Below the pieces are notes generated by a model that was not told where the DNA came from, searched no databases, and was given only the letters and a program-made list of their open reading frames with translations. Of a stretch of 64,000 nucleotides of DNA, positions 1-10,532 are shown piece by piece. Made by a program: the position numbers and the translations under genes. Source of the stretch: Bombyx mori (Eukaryota > Arthropoda > Insecta > Lepidoptera > Bombycidae); assembly GCF_030269925.1 (NCBI RefSeq), contig NC_085116.1:15252001-15316000 (forward strand), in the 5' to 3' direction. Every line of letters begins with the position of its first letter. Position 1 is the first letter of the stretch.

Positions 1-171
1 ATGGACATAACGTAATCTGGAATGTGTAGAATCTACAAATAGATAAGATGCGGCAGTTATCTGGTGGGAATTTTAAATAGTCTACCATTAATAAATAAGG
101 TAATCACAACTTTCACTTGATTGAACGCCCAGTTGTTTTTATTTTTAGCCTATACTTCTAATTTCCTCCCT

Positions 172-363
172 CAGACACAGCCCATTGAGTTTCTTCTCAG
201 TGGGTCGCGTTTCCGATCCGGTGGTAGATTCTACGAAGCACGGCTCTTGCTAGGGTCCGTGTTAGCAACGTCATCAGGTTTGAGCCCCGTGAGTTCACCT
301 ACTAGTTAAGGCGACGCTGATATAGCCTCTCAAGGCTATCTATCAACTTAGGTAGGAAAAAAA
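172..363 (+). mobile_element. Jockey-like LINE, 3' end fragment
   Basis: This is a 5'-truncated copy of the repeat called 'family J' here. It starts near 'cagacacagcccattgag', passes through 'tcagtgggtcgcgtttccga' and 'ccggtggtagattctacg', and ends at 'cttaggtaggaaaaaaa', a short A-rich tail. Copies at 42480 and 63809 join this sequence to an open frame resembling the end of a Jockey-clade reverse-transcriptase ORF, so it is read as the 3' end of such a LINE. It is non-functional by itself. The clade is inferred; the repeat identity is seen directly from at least ten related copies in the window. Confidence 0.8.
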
Positions 364-548
364 CTAATTTCCGATTCAACTCTCTGAGATTAGACTTATC
401 CGGTTCCCCTTAATAGGTAATATTGTTATAAATTTTTTCAAACGTCAAAAAAGTGCCTGAAGCACGTTGATAAGAAAAAAAAAAAAAAAATGCTCATAAA
501 ATTCGTTACTGCGTGCTGACGTCGTCGGAAATAACAAAGCGACATTAA

Positions 549-839
549 ACCAGAATTTAAAACCGCAAACCCGCAAAATTATTATTTGCGTAATCACTGG
601 TGGTAGAGCCTCTTGTGAGTCCGCACGGGCAGATACCACCGCCTTACCTATTTCTGCCGTTAAGCAGTAATGCGTTTCGGTTTGAAGGGTGGGGCAGCCG
701 TTGTAACTATACTGAGATCTTAGTGCTTATATCTCAAGGTGGATGGCGCATTTACGTTGTAGATGTCCATGGGCTCCAGTGACCACTTAACACCAGGTGG
801 GCTGTGAGCTCGTCAACCCATCTAAGCAATAAAAAAAAA
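549..839 (+). mobile_element. Bm1 SINE, 5'-truncated
   Basis: Bm1 body and tail. It begins in the 'aacccgcaaaattat' part of the element, continues through 'ggtagagcctcttgtgagtc', 'cgtttcggtttgaagggtgg' and 'ttacgttgtagatgtcc', and ends 'catctaagcaataaaaaaaaa'. The tRNA-like head with the pol III promoter is missing. It lies tail-to-tail with an inverted Bm1 that starts about 30 bases downstream. Confidence 0.92.
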
Positions 840-870
840 GAATTGTTTTTTAATCCAAATACTAATTTAT

Positions 871-1048
871 TTATTTTTTTCTCTCTGGTGGGTGGATGAG
901 CTCACAGCCCACCTAGTGTTAAGTGGTTACTGGAGCCCATGGGCATCTACAACGTAAATGCGCCACCCACCTTGAGATATAAGTTCTAAGATCTCAGTAT
1001 AGTTACGACGGCTGCTCCACCCTTCAAACCGAAACGCATTACTGCTTA
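871..1048 (-). mobile_element. Bm1 SINE, 5'-truncated, inverted
   Basis: Tail and distal body of Bm1 on the minus strand. It reads from a T-rich stretch through 'gggtggatgagctcacagcc' to 'aacgcattactgctt'. It is the reverse complement of much of the copy at 549-839, so the two could pair as a hairpin of roughly 160 bp. Confidence 0.92.
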
Positions 1049-1361
1049 TGCTTATTAATTTAATGTAAACAAAAAAAACTTAATTACGACACAAAGCGTT
1101 TTAATGTTGTTTTATAATTGTAAATAATGGCCGGTACACAATGTGGGACATTATTTGTAGACATATGACTAAACGGGTGCGTTTCCAAGAAAACTTTATA
1201 AATAAACTCGCCGGTTCTTCGTGATTGACTTGGCGTTCTTTGCTATTTACGACACACCCTCGTCCATTCTGACATTAATTAATAAATGGTGAAAATTTCT
1301 AATTACGAATGTTAAGTTGGAACATACGGCAGAAAAACTTCTATTTCTAAATTATTTCAAA
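1049..1361. other. No gene or repeat recognised
   Basis: AT-rich sequence between a Bm1 and a Helitron. No coding potential, RNA gene or repeat was recognised. Confidence 0.5.
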
Positions 1362-1644
1362 CTAGCTGACCTGGCAGACTTCGTAGTGCCTCAATCGATA
1401 AATAAAAGACCTAAACTTTTGTATAAAATAAACTTAAAACAAACAAAAGGAATCCGTCCGACGGGGGACACATCAAAGGAAAAACAAAATTGTTATTTTC
1501 ATTTAATTCCGAGCATTTTCATATTTATTTAAACCTTCTCTGGACTTCCACAAATCATTCAAGATCAAAATTAGCCAAATCAGTTCAACCGTTCTCGAGT
1601 TTTAGCAAGACTAACGAACGGCAATTCATTTTTATATATATGGA
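1362..1644 (-). mobile_element. Non-autonomous Helitron, family H1
   Basis: On the minus strand it begins TC ('tccatatatataaaaatgaa'), passes 'ctcgagaacggttgaactga', and ends 'gccaggtcagctag' followed by T, the TC...CTRR ends expected of Helitrons. Insertion between A and T leaves no target duplication. It encodes no protein and would depend on a Rep/helicase supplied in trans. Plus-strand relatives lie at 21239-21528 and 38664-38953. Confidence 0.8.
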
Positions 1645-2062
1645 TTTTACGGAAATTCTTCTTTAATTACCTAATTTTCTTTTTGTGACAATTGTAAAAA
1701 CAATTTTAAAGTATTCTCTTCGATTTTCGCGTGCCGTATAAATATAATAATTAAAACTAATTTTACTATTTGATCTTGCGTTTTTTATGTTAATTATATT
1801 ATTTTCGAATAACTACTTTATATTTTTCGTAGTGACGGAAGACTAAATCGTATAGACGGTAGCTAGTAATATTAAACCAATAAACTAGTTATAAGTAATA
1901 CAAAAATAAATTTAATTCGTCACATCTTTAAAAATTTTTTTTTCCTGCTTTGTTAATTAAAGTATTTTTTAATCGAATGTCACGGTTATTCGAAACGGCT
2001 TTGTTGTGGGTACTAGGGGACCACCGGTCGCGACGTTGGTGGTCGTTCATAGAAAATTTCCG
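1645..2062. other. No gene or repeat recognised
   Basis: AT-rich sequence with no supported gene or named repeat. Confidence 0.45.
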
Positions 2063-2160
2063 GTGGTAGGTTCAGCGAAAAAAAAAAAAAGCGTTTTACT
2101 AGGGCAGATGTTAGCCGAGCCTCGTGAGCTTGTGTACGCGAGATAACCAGCAGTGAGGTA
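2063..2160 (+). mobile_element. Degenerate Jockey-like LINE 3' fragment
   Basis: Weak match to family J: 'ccggtggtaggttcagcga', then an A-run, then 'actagggcagatgttagc' and 'gagcctcgtgagct'. The A-run interrupts the part that normally reads 'agcactgctcttg'. It is old and badly diverged. Confidence 0.45.
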
Positions 2161-3880
2161 CTGTTACGGGGTGGGATGTAGGAGACTTTTAAAAAAAACA
2201 CTTTTTACAGAAACTGGAAAAAAAGTAATTTTATTATAAGAAAGTACAAGTTTGTCACGTTTTAGATAAGTGTCCACAACGAGGTTTCAAATCGATCTGC
2301 CTTTCTGTGGTAACGGAAATGCTGACGAAACTTTTGATTTGAATTGATTACTTAGAAACGAAGTAAACAACTGAGGCTAGGTCAGCAGTTTACTTTATAT
2401 TGACCATGTTGTAATCGGGTATTATAACAGAACCAAAAAAAATTACAAACCCTGAGTACATCTGAAATCGTATCGAAAATCTTTCGGGATTCTTTGGCAA
2501 GGTTTAAAAAAAATCGAAATCGAGTGGCATCACAAAAATCTTTGAAGCAATATCGATCTTGCCGTAGCCATATTTCATAGTTTTTTCTCTTTTTTTTTCT
2601 GAATACGTGATCGCGTTCGAAATCTTTCGAATCTCACTCACGATTCGGTAATATGTAAAAGCCAAAAAAAAATGCAAAAACAAAAAAAGGGTTCGCGCCG
2701 CCGACCGATGCGAACGCGCGACGGATCGTGATATCGTTGTGGATATCATCGGGACGATTTTATCGCTATTCGACTTTCGCATAAAACGGTTTTTAAGTTT
2801 TAAATGCGTAACCGATAAAATTACTTTCTTTTTTTTTTGTTCTTTTTTTCTTCGTACATTTTATTTTTGAATTGCCATTTTGGTGTTGTCGTAGAAAAAA
2901 AAATTACGGTATGTATGTATTTAAAATAAATTCGTAAACCTTTTAGTGGTGAGCTTATTTTCACATATTTTGCAAAACTTTCTGAAGATTTTTTTTAAGT
3001 AAAGTTCCTTGAAAAAACCTCAACTTTAAAAAAATACAAAAAGCAAAGCTAAATAAATTCTCAGCAAAATAATTTTAAATGTTTGTTTATAAATGTTGTA
3101 AACTTATTAGAAACATAGTTATATATTCGTCCGTAAATATCGATACCTATAATCAAATTCCGCGCAAATAGTCTGTATTCCGACGCTCCGCACTGTACAT
3201 GACTTAATAGAGTCGATCGGTTCGCTCTTAAAGAGTTATGACTGTTTAATTTAATAATCGGTTAATTTACGTACATTTAAAGAGATTAGCGCATCTGTAA
3301 TATATAAAGCAACTTTTGCCCAGTTCAGCTGAACCTGTCAGAATATTGGTAATATAAAGAAAAAAAAATCGAAATTAAATCGCAGAAGTAGTTTTTATTT
3401 GTTAAATCAGATTATAATGAATTAGATTTGAACGGATTCAGTTGCAGGCCGAGCCGCCATTAGCTAGTCTCGCGTCAGTCAAGTGCCCAATCACCTTTGT
3501 TAGTGTTAATCCTTAATGTGATCGAAATTTTTCAATTTTCGAAAAAAAAATTGAAAATTTTATTCTACTAATTTGATTTAATAAAAACATGACAACACCG
3601 GCCCTCTTTAGCGCATGCAATACTCACTCGTACTTGTACTCAGTGGGTGATACTTTGTTAGCTCCTCAAAGCTGAGGGTCGTGCTACTTTGTTAACATTC
3701 AAACTGATATTTAAGACGGTAATAAAATAATGACAATATATTTCTTTTGTGAATTTTCATGTTTTCGAACTCGAAGATTAAGGTTTTTTTTCTCTTGTCT
3801 TTTTATAATGTATGTTAGCTAGGGCTGTCGCGAGATGCTTAATTCATGTTGCAATTGTTGGTGTTATTATTATTATTATT
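2161..3880. other. No gene recognised; weak promoter-like site
   Basis: About 1.7 kb of AT-rich DNA with A/T homopolymers. At 3300-3330 'tatataaag' is followed about 25 bases later by the 12-bp palindrome 'gttcagctgaac', an arrangement resembling an arthropod TATA plus initiator, but no downstream frame supports a gene. Bases 3862-3880 are a (TTA)n run directly beside the next Bm1. Confidence 0.4.
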
Positions 3881-4118
3881 TTTTATTGCTTAGCTGGGTG
3901 GACGAGTTCACAGCCTACTTGGTGTTAAGTGGTTACTGGAGCCCATAGAAATCTACAATGTAAGTGCCGCCCCTTGAGATATGAGTTCTAAGGTCTCAGT
4001 ATAGTTACAACGGCTGCCCCACACCCTTCAAACTGAACCGCATTACTACTTCACGGCAGAAATGGGCACGGTGGAGGTACCTACCCGTGCGAACTCATAA
4101 GAGGTCCTGCTGCTGCTT
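3881..4118 (-). mobile_element. Bm1 SINE, 5'-truncated
   Basis: Minus-strand Bm1 from 'ttttattgcttagctgggtg' to 'gaggtcctgctgctgct'. It lacks the tRNA-like head. Its tail abuts a (TTA)n microsatellite, so the poly(A) tail may have mutated into a simple repeat or the element may have inserted into one. Confidence 0.9.
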
Positions 4119-4392
4119 CCACAAAAAAAAAAAACGCAATGGTTTTAAAGCGATTTAAAAAGGCTTTATTTGACAGCTTTTACGTGCGTTAAACAGGACA
4201 CAATAAACTATAAACCTATCTATATGCAAGTGTATATATTGAAAAATATGTACCTACAATAAAACTAGTGAGGCGACCGCTAAGTGAGTGATAACGGAGG
4301 CGACGTGTTCCTCAACCGAATATCGCTCAAAGATTTCGATGAACAGATGCGATTTCAATTGCAGTGAAACCGTTCGGCTGAGTTCACTAGTT

Positions 4393-5175
4393 CACACGGC
4401 ATTGTCCTGCACGTTTTCTTTGTATTCGTTATTTTAACGTACAATCATCCGAGTGTTCATACGGTAGATTTTCATTCGTGTAAAAATGAATGTGTGAACG
4501 AGACAGAGCTATATTATTCGCCACTGCAACGTTCAGCCTCTGATACACTAGGGGACAAATTGTGCAACATGCCCCGAACGTGTCTTTTTTTTTATTGCTT
4601 AGGTGGGTGGACGAGCTCACAGCCCACCTGGTGTTAATTGGTTACTGGAGCCCATAGACATCTACGTCGTAAATGCGCCACCCACCTCGAAATATAAGTT
4701 TTAAGGTCTCAGTATAGTTACAACGGCCGCTCCACCCTTCAAACCGAAACGCATTACTGCTTCACGGCAGAAATAGGCAGAGTGGTTGTACCCACCCGCG
4801 CGGACTCACAAGAGTCTCGTTCACTACCCGTAGTTTCCGACGATGTTATCTTCTTTTCCTCCCGGATAAATTGGAAACGAAGTGTATGTATTTTATTTTC
4901 TATTTCTTGAGAAAATTTCTATAAGAAATAAAGACTTGGATGATTTTTTTTGTATGTTTATTTATACAATAAGTGTATCCGAGGCTTAAAGTTCATTCGA
5001 TTTGCTTGACTAATCCGTTGAGTATTCGTTTAAACGCATAAGCGGTGTACGATTTTTTGCAGCACAAACGACATTTGAATGGTTCTATTTGTACCATATT
5101 ATTATGTACAATGTATGCCCCTATTCATTCGTTAAAACGTATACTGCAAATAAACGTGCAGGACAATGTCGTGTG
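4393..5175. mobile_element. TIR DNA transposon relic split by a Bm1
   Basis: The ends are inverted repeats of about 30 bp: left 'cacacggcattgtcctgcac' and, on the opposite strand, right 'cacacgacattgtcctgcac', with about three mismatches over 30. The interior encodes no recognised transposase. A complete minus-strand Bm1 tail and body (4585-4813) lies inside, leaving an element of about 550 bp. No clear target duplication was found, so the superfamily is left open. Confidence 0.65.
4585..4813 (-). mobile_element. Bm1 SINE inside a TIR transposon
   Basis: Minus-strand Bm1 from 'tttttttttattgcttaggt' to 'gcggactcacaagag'. Its 5' end stops slightly before the common 'ggtcctaccaccagt' boundary. 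It must be younger than the DNA transposon that surrounds it. Confidence 0.9.
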
Positions 5176-5345
5176 TACCCAACCTTCATGTTTTGATTCT
5201 ATCAATCGCAAAGTAATCATGTACTTTTAGTTCGAAGAATACGACAGCCAACATCATAATATAATCGAGGCTCCGATCTCGCCTCTAAATGAGGATGACG
5301 TCATTCAGCTTGACATCGCGTCAGCAATCAGTCATTAGCGTTCTT

Positions 5346-5537
5346 GCCCACTGAGTTTCTCGCCGGATCTTCTCAGTGGGTCGCGTTTCCGATCCGGTGG
5401 TAGACTCTACGAAGCACTGCTCTTGCTAGGGTCAGTGTTAGCAACACTCCGATTTGAGCCCTTTGAGCTCACCTACACACGTTAGGGTGAAGCTGAAATA
5501 GCATCTCAAGGCTATCAGCATAGGTAGGGAAAAAAAA
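5346..5537 (+). mobile_element. Jockey-like LINE, 3' end fragment
   Basis: Well-preserved family J copy from 'cccactgagtttctcgccgg' to 'agcataggtagggaaaaaaa'. It is truncated at the 5' side and has no coding capacity. Confidence 0.82.
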
Positions 5538-6027
5538 GCGTTCAACGGCCTCTGAGAAGCTTGCGGGAAAACACTCAACTCAACTATAAATGCCTCGTCT
5601 ACGGTTACCAATCTATATAGAGAACATAAAAGTTTTACGAAGCCCATTGTCATTCTGTATCACACGCGCTTTGATTTGAATGTCTTTTTAGATATTTTCA
5701 TGACACATTACAATTTTATGAAGGACTTACAAACAAATGTTTTACTTTAGGTCGGCTAATGGCTCGTTCACCAATTTAAGCAATAAAAAAAGCATAATAA
5801 ACATGAGCTTTAAGTCTAGCTTTGTGCATAATGTTAAACAAATAAATAATAATCTTTAAGATAAAAAGTCAATGCACATTAAAAGCTTTTCGTATCTAAA
5901 CGTAGCGTAAGTCAGCTGCGAAAGTTATCAAGTACTTTAGTGTTCAGAGATATATGCTGTTATATGCCATTATCCCAATTGCTCGGGCTAGTTATGAAAC
6001 ACCGGCTTATCATCAATAGTAATCCAA
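5538..6027. other. Mostly featureless; Bm1 tail scrap
   Basis: No gene is supported. Bases 5751-5788, 'ggctcgttcaccaatttaag' then 'caataaaaaaa', look like the last 40 bases of a plus-strand Bm1. Confidence 0.45.
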
Positions 6028-6272
6028 TTTTTTTTATTACATTGATGGGTAGACCAACTCACATTCTACGTGGTGTTAAGTGGTTACCAGAGCCCATAGA
6101 CATCTATAACGTAAATACGAACACCCACCTTGAGATATGAGTTCTAAGATCTCAGTATAGTTACAACGGCTACCCCACCTTTCAAACCGAAACGCATTAC
6201 TGCTTCACGGCAGAAATAAGCAGGGTGGTGGTACCTACCCGTGCGGACTCACAAGAGGTCCTACCACCAGTA
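6028..6272 (-). mobile_element. Headless Bm1 SINE
   Basis: Minus-strand Bm1 from a T-run to 'ggtcctaccaccagtaa'. The 5' boundary is the recurrent one just upstream of 'actggtggtagg', so the tRNA-derived promoter is absent. Confidence 0.92.
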
Positions 6273-6971
6273 AATAATAACAGAGCATCGCAAAGAATAA
6301 GTGTAATAAAAATCCAGCCCGTAAAACCTCTCGGGAAGGAACAATGTTTCTCGTTATGCTTCAAAGCAATCAGCGTTCTATTTGGAAAAGAGAAAGAGGG
6401 TAGTCGAATAAAAAAATTTAGATTCTGACCTCAAGCCTCAAAGTGGGTGCCACTATTCAAGCTACAATTGCCCATGGATTCCGGTGCTCAACGCTCTTCC
6501 ACCACAAAATACAATTAACAAATAATTTGAACACACCAACGACGTAAACAGTACACGCTGCCCGGTGGTCTCAAAATACCGTTGCCAATGTCAGTTCCTT
6601 TACACGTCCCAGATGTCGGTCGTCTCTCTTCTGAATTGACATGAGCACGAATCCGAAATGACAGCGTAGCGAAACTGACATATTCATTACAATACGTGCG
6701 TGTCTTCAATATACATTCGAAAGCTAACAGTTTTTTTTATACTAATGCTTACAGGTAAACTTGATATTGTGGGTACCGCGCTTTTAAGATCTTCTACCAG
6801 CAGGGTCAACTCCTAATAACACAGTCCCGCTTTTGCAGGGTAGCCATCGGAGCACCATAGTGTGTGACGAATATAGATATTCACCAGAATTTAGATCTAG
6901 TACCAATATGAAAGTGTCTGAAGGCAGCGTCGGAACGCTTCTCCGAGAAAGCGGCGCGATAATCCTCTTAA
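6273..6971. other. No gene or repeat recognised
   Basis: Unique-looking sequence. Short open frames occur on both strands but have no recognisable domain and overlap each other, so none is called. Confidence 0.4.
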
Positions 6972-7105
6972 CGGGTGGTAGATTCAGCAAAGCGCTGCTC
7001 TTGCTAAGGCAGATGTAGCTAATTGTCTCAGTCTAACCCCTGTGAGCTCCCCCGCTAGTCACGGTGAAGTCCGAATAGGAAACTGGATGATAGGTAGGCA
7101 AACAA
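6972..7105 (+). mobile_element. Degenerate Jockey-like LINE 3' fragment
   Basis: Family J match: 'gggtggtagattcagcaaag', 'gctgctcttgctaagg', 'aacccctgtgagctc' and 'gataggtaggcaaac'. It is diverged and 5'-truncated, and its tail is no longer a pure A-run. Confidence 0.65.
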
Positions 7106-7784
7106 TTTTTGTAAGTCTTTTTTTAACGAGCTTGGATAACCCGTAATGAGTAAGACCGTATTTGGCATTTACAATTACAGCGAGCTTACACCTGCGTCGA
7201 TGAAAAACGTCGACTATTAAATACAGGGTGCATTCGAATCGTTCCGTAAATGAAGCCAGGTGGTAGGATACTGGCCATTCCAGAGACAATGATACAAAAA
7301 TACCAAGTTCAAAAACGTATTGCTAAAGTTTTTGAAGAACATTTTATATCATAATCAACGGAACTATAGCTTTAGCTTGCTCCATTTTGTATTTTCTATA
7401 CATTCTCTATCCAGAGACACCATATTCCAATTTTTCACCCCCATAACTAGCGCATCATCGTCAACTTTGACTGAACTTTGACTTGCCTCTGCACGCAATG
7501 TAACACGCATAAAATAATGGAACCGATTGCCAACTATCTTTGCATTCGATTGCGCGTTCACTAAATATTAACTTCAAAAAAACCACAAGAGTATACATTT
7601 GACTTGACACATTTTACTTGACAAGATATATTCTTAGTTTATAAGTACATACATACCTAATTGAATATTATTGTTTTAGGCTAGTGTTGATTCCCGTTTC
7701 TACTTGAGAAACGCATTTTTTACATTCTGTAGGTACACAGCGTTGGGCGAAACCATAAAAGGGAGGCAACTAAAATTACCTTAA
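7106..7784. other. No gene or repeat recognised
   Basis: AT-rich sequence with no supported coding region. Confidence 0.4.
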
Positions 7785-8103
7785 CTAGTGGTCCTCCGGT
7801 AGTAAAAATTCGACTATAATTAATTGAAATTATAAGTTTGCACACTCTTATGATTCTATTGTCAAAGACTTATTGATTATAATAGTTCTATAATCACAAA
7901 TTTCACTAATACTATGTACACTTAAGACAAATATTAATAAAGACAAACAATATTTATTCTTATTTATACTTATTAAAAAAACACATTCTGCACTCCTTCT
8001 CTATATTCTCTGTGTGTGAAAATTTCCTACTCCTCCGTCCGCGTAATTTTCGTGAAAAGGGGTCCAAAGTTTTTGCTTCACGTATAAATATAGTAATATT
8101 AAT
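7785..8103 (-). mobile_element. Non-autonomous Helitron, family H2 (diverged)
   Basis: Minus-strand relative of the elements at 18969 and 48907. Near its start it reads 'acgtgaagcaaaaactttgg', then 'ggaggagtaggaaattttca', and it ends 'accggaggaccactag' followed by T. It keeps the CTRR-type terminus but has lost about 100 bases relative to 48907-49331. Confidence 0.7.
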
Positions 8104-8476
8104 AATATTAATCCGCGCAATGGAACCGTAGAAGAATAATGAGTGAAGTTCCTTTTTTTTGTTGTTTTAAAACACGCCGCCACGTGTCGCTACATTGTTA
8201 AAAATCATTACATATTTGCTCTTTCATCCGTACATAATATAAAAACATACTAATTTTGCACTTACTTTTATTGAGTAATTCAATACCAACAACATAAATA
8301 GTTTTTTCATAAACATAGTACGGCCGTTTTTATGTTATCGAAAAATTAGTCTTAGCTTAGCAAATACGAAGTAGTTCGCTTATTAAATCGTACCTACTCT
8401 GTTTAATGTATCGAGGGGTGAAAGACCAGAGTATTTGATTTAAGCGCTATTTTGCTTAATACTGGTATTTTTTAGT
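8104..8476. other. No gene or repeat recognised
   Basis: AT-rich sequence between a Helitron and a Bm1. Nothing is supported. Confidence 0.4.
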
Positions 8477-8718
8477 GATGGTAGGACCTCCTAAGAGTCC
8501 GCGCGGGTAGGTACCACCAACCTGCTTATTTCTGCCGTGAAGCAGTAATGCGTTTCGGTTTGAAGGGTGGGGCAGCCGTTGTAACTATACTAAGACCTTA
8601 GAACTTATGTCTCAAGGTGAGTGGCGCATTTACGTTGTAGATGTCTATGGGCTCCAGTAACCATTTTACACCAGGTGGGCTGTGAGCTCGTAAACCCATA
8701 TAATAAAAAAAAAAAAAA
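8477..8718 (+). mobile_element. Headless Bm1 SINE
   Basis: Starts at the recurrent boundary ('gatggtaggacctcctaag') and ends 'catataataaaa' plus a long A-run. Body and tail are intact; the head is absent. Confidence 0.92.
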
Positions 8719-9036
8719 CGCGATATTTCTCTTTTTAATGAAAGATCCGTTTTATTTGGTATCAGCATCAACAATTCGATGTTTTTAATTGAACTTCAAT
8801 CAAGTTTATCTTATTTAAATAAATAGCTGAATGAAGAAGTTTTGTTTTGTTATGATAATTTTTCCTAATTTTAAACTTTAAATGGTCCTGTTGTAAAGCT
8901 GCAAAAATGTCGCTAAAACGAACGAATTTTGCGAAGTATAGAAGAACATGGAACACACTTTAACTCTACATAGTTTCATACTTCAGTAATAAATAGTTTT
9001 ACTGCAAAAAAAATATATAAGGTGTAAATTAAAAAC

Positions 9037-9473
9037 CGCATTTTGCCGGTGCATTCAAGCAACAAGCGAACGGTAATTTTGAGGGCAAAAAGTTAACGGG
9101 GTCGGCATTCCTCGTGCTTGATGGATGGAAGCTTGGACCCTGGTCGCCAGTTCCGGTCCGGTCGAGGCACACGCGACAAGAACACGCGTATACAACAATT
9201 TCCCGTATGCTATACCTTTATCGGAACCTAAAATTCGTTTTCGTCAAAAAAATAACCTGTAATTTCAAGAACATCCGGTTATGGAATGAGCTTCCCCTCC
9301 ACGGTGTTTCCCGAGCGCTATGACATGTCCTTCTTCAAACGAGGCTTGCGGAGAGTATTAAGCGGTAGGCAGCGGCTTGGCTCTGCCCCTGGCATTGCTG
9401 AAGTCCATGGGCGACGGTAACCACTCACCATCAGGTGGGCCGTGCGCTCGTCTGCCAACAAGGGCAATAAAAA
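9037..9473 (+). mobile_element. CR1/L2-like LINE, ORF2 end plus 3' UTR
   Basis: The translated segment includes 'RLWNELP' in one frame, then 'TVFPERYDMSFFKRGLRRVL' in another. This is the usual C-terminal signature of CR1/L2-type LINE reverse-transcriptase proteins, here broken by a frameshift near 9297. The 3' UTR reads 'ggtaggcagcggcttggctc', 'aaccactcaccatcaggtgg' and 'caagggcaataaaaaaaaa'. The upstream boundary is approximate. It is a dead, 5'-truncated copy; shorter relatives lie at 16695, 19461, 37410 and 59046. Confidence 0.8.
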
Positions 9474-9559
9474 AAAAGTACAATAAACAGTTTACTGTCT
9501 AGATCCCGTACATCGAATATGAAAACCTATAAGTTGGTTTAGAAAAGAATTGATGTTAA

Positions 9560-9655
9560 GATGTTGCCCATGGACATCGCAAGTTAATTGCCATCACCTG
9601 CCTTGAGACGTCAATTGAAGTCTCAATAGTAGTGTATATCGGCTGTCGCCCCCGT
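9560..9655 (-). mobile_element. Degenerate Bm1 fragment
   Basis: 'gcccatggacatcgcaag', 'tcacctgccttgagacgtc' and 'atcggctgtcgccccc' align in order with minus-strand Bm1 but with many changes. It is an old fragment. Confidence 0.5.
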
Positions 9656-9790
9656 CAACGAGAAAGTATACTGTACGCTAGAAATAAAATCGCCTGACAA
9701 TATGGAGTATATTGTACCGACAGAGAATACGTTATAAATATTGGCGGTTTCCTATTATTATGAAGATTGCTCGTGAACACGCTTAAGGTA

Positions 9791-10040
9791 TTTTTTTTGT
9801 TTTTTTTCTTAGATGGGTGGACGAGTGCACAGCCCACCTGGTGTTATGTGATTACTGGAGCCTATAGACATCTATGACGTAAATGCGCCACCCACCTTGA
9901 GATATAAGTTCTAAGGTCTCAGTTATAGTTACAACGGCTCCCCCACCCTTCAAACCGAAACGCATTACTGCTTCACAGCAGAAATAGGCAGGGTGGTGGT
10001 ACTCACCCGCGCGGACTCACAAGAGGTCCTACCACCAGTC
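9791..10040 (-). mobile_element. Headless Bm1 SINE
   Basis: Runs from a T-rich tail through 'gggtggacgagtgcacagcc' to 'gaggtcctaccaccagt'. It shares the recurrent 5' boundary, followed by unrelated 'caaaatgtctc'. Confidence 0.92.
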
Positions 10041-10443
10041 AAAATGTCTCAGAGCACTCACTAAAATTGGGTCCAAAAGCAAATTGTGCATCGGCTAAGT
10101 TTTACAAAATAACTGCACAAACTTTACCAATCACGGTCTTTACCAAGTACAGTACGTGTGACGTCAGAAAGCAATCGTTAGAAGTCGTCGTGGCCTTGAG
10201 GATAAGACGGCGGGTGTAATCGTATCGAGCGATGCGAGTGTACCCGTGTTCAATTTCCTGGCGGCGGATACCTTTTTTTAAATGAAACATGTACTAAACT
10301 CATGTGCACCCGAATGACTCCCACAATGAAGGAATAACATCGTGCAGTTAAAACCAAATTCGCAAAAATAATAATTTTCGTAATTAGTATAATACAATTG
10401 ATGCATCGAGTCTTAAAACGGGTTAAAGCGTTTTAAAGTGCTA

Positions 10444-10532
10444 TTCATGTCGTGATATCTATGGGCTCCGGTAACCACGTAGCACCAGATGGATTGCGGA
10501 GCTCATTCACTCATGTAGTGTAGAAAAAAAGG
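10444..10532 (+). mobile_element. Degenerate Bm1 3' fragment
   Basis: 'tatctatgggctccggtaac', 'cagatggattgcggagctc' and a terminal A-run match only the Bm1 tail, with several substitutions. Confidence 0.65.
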
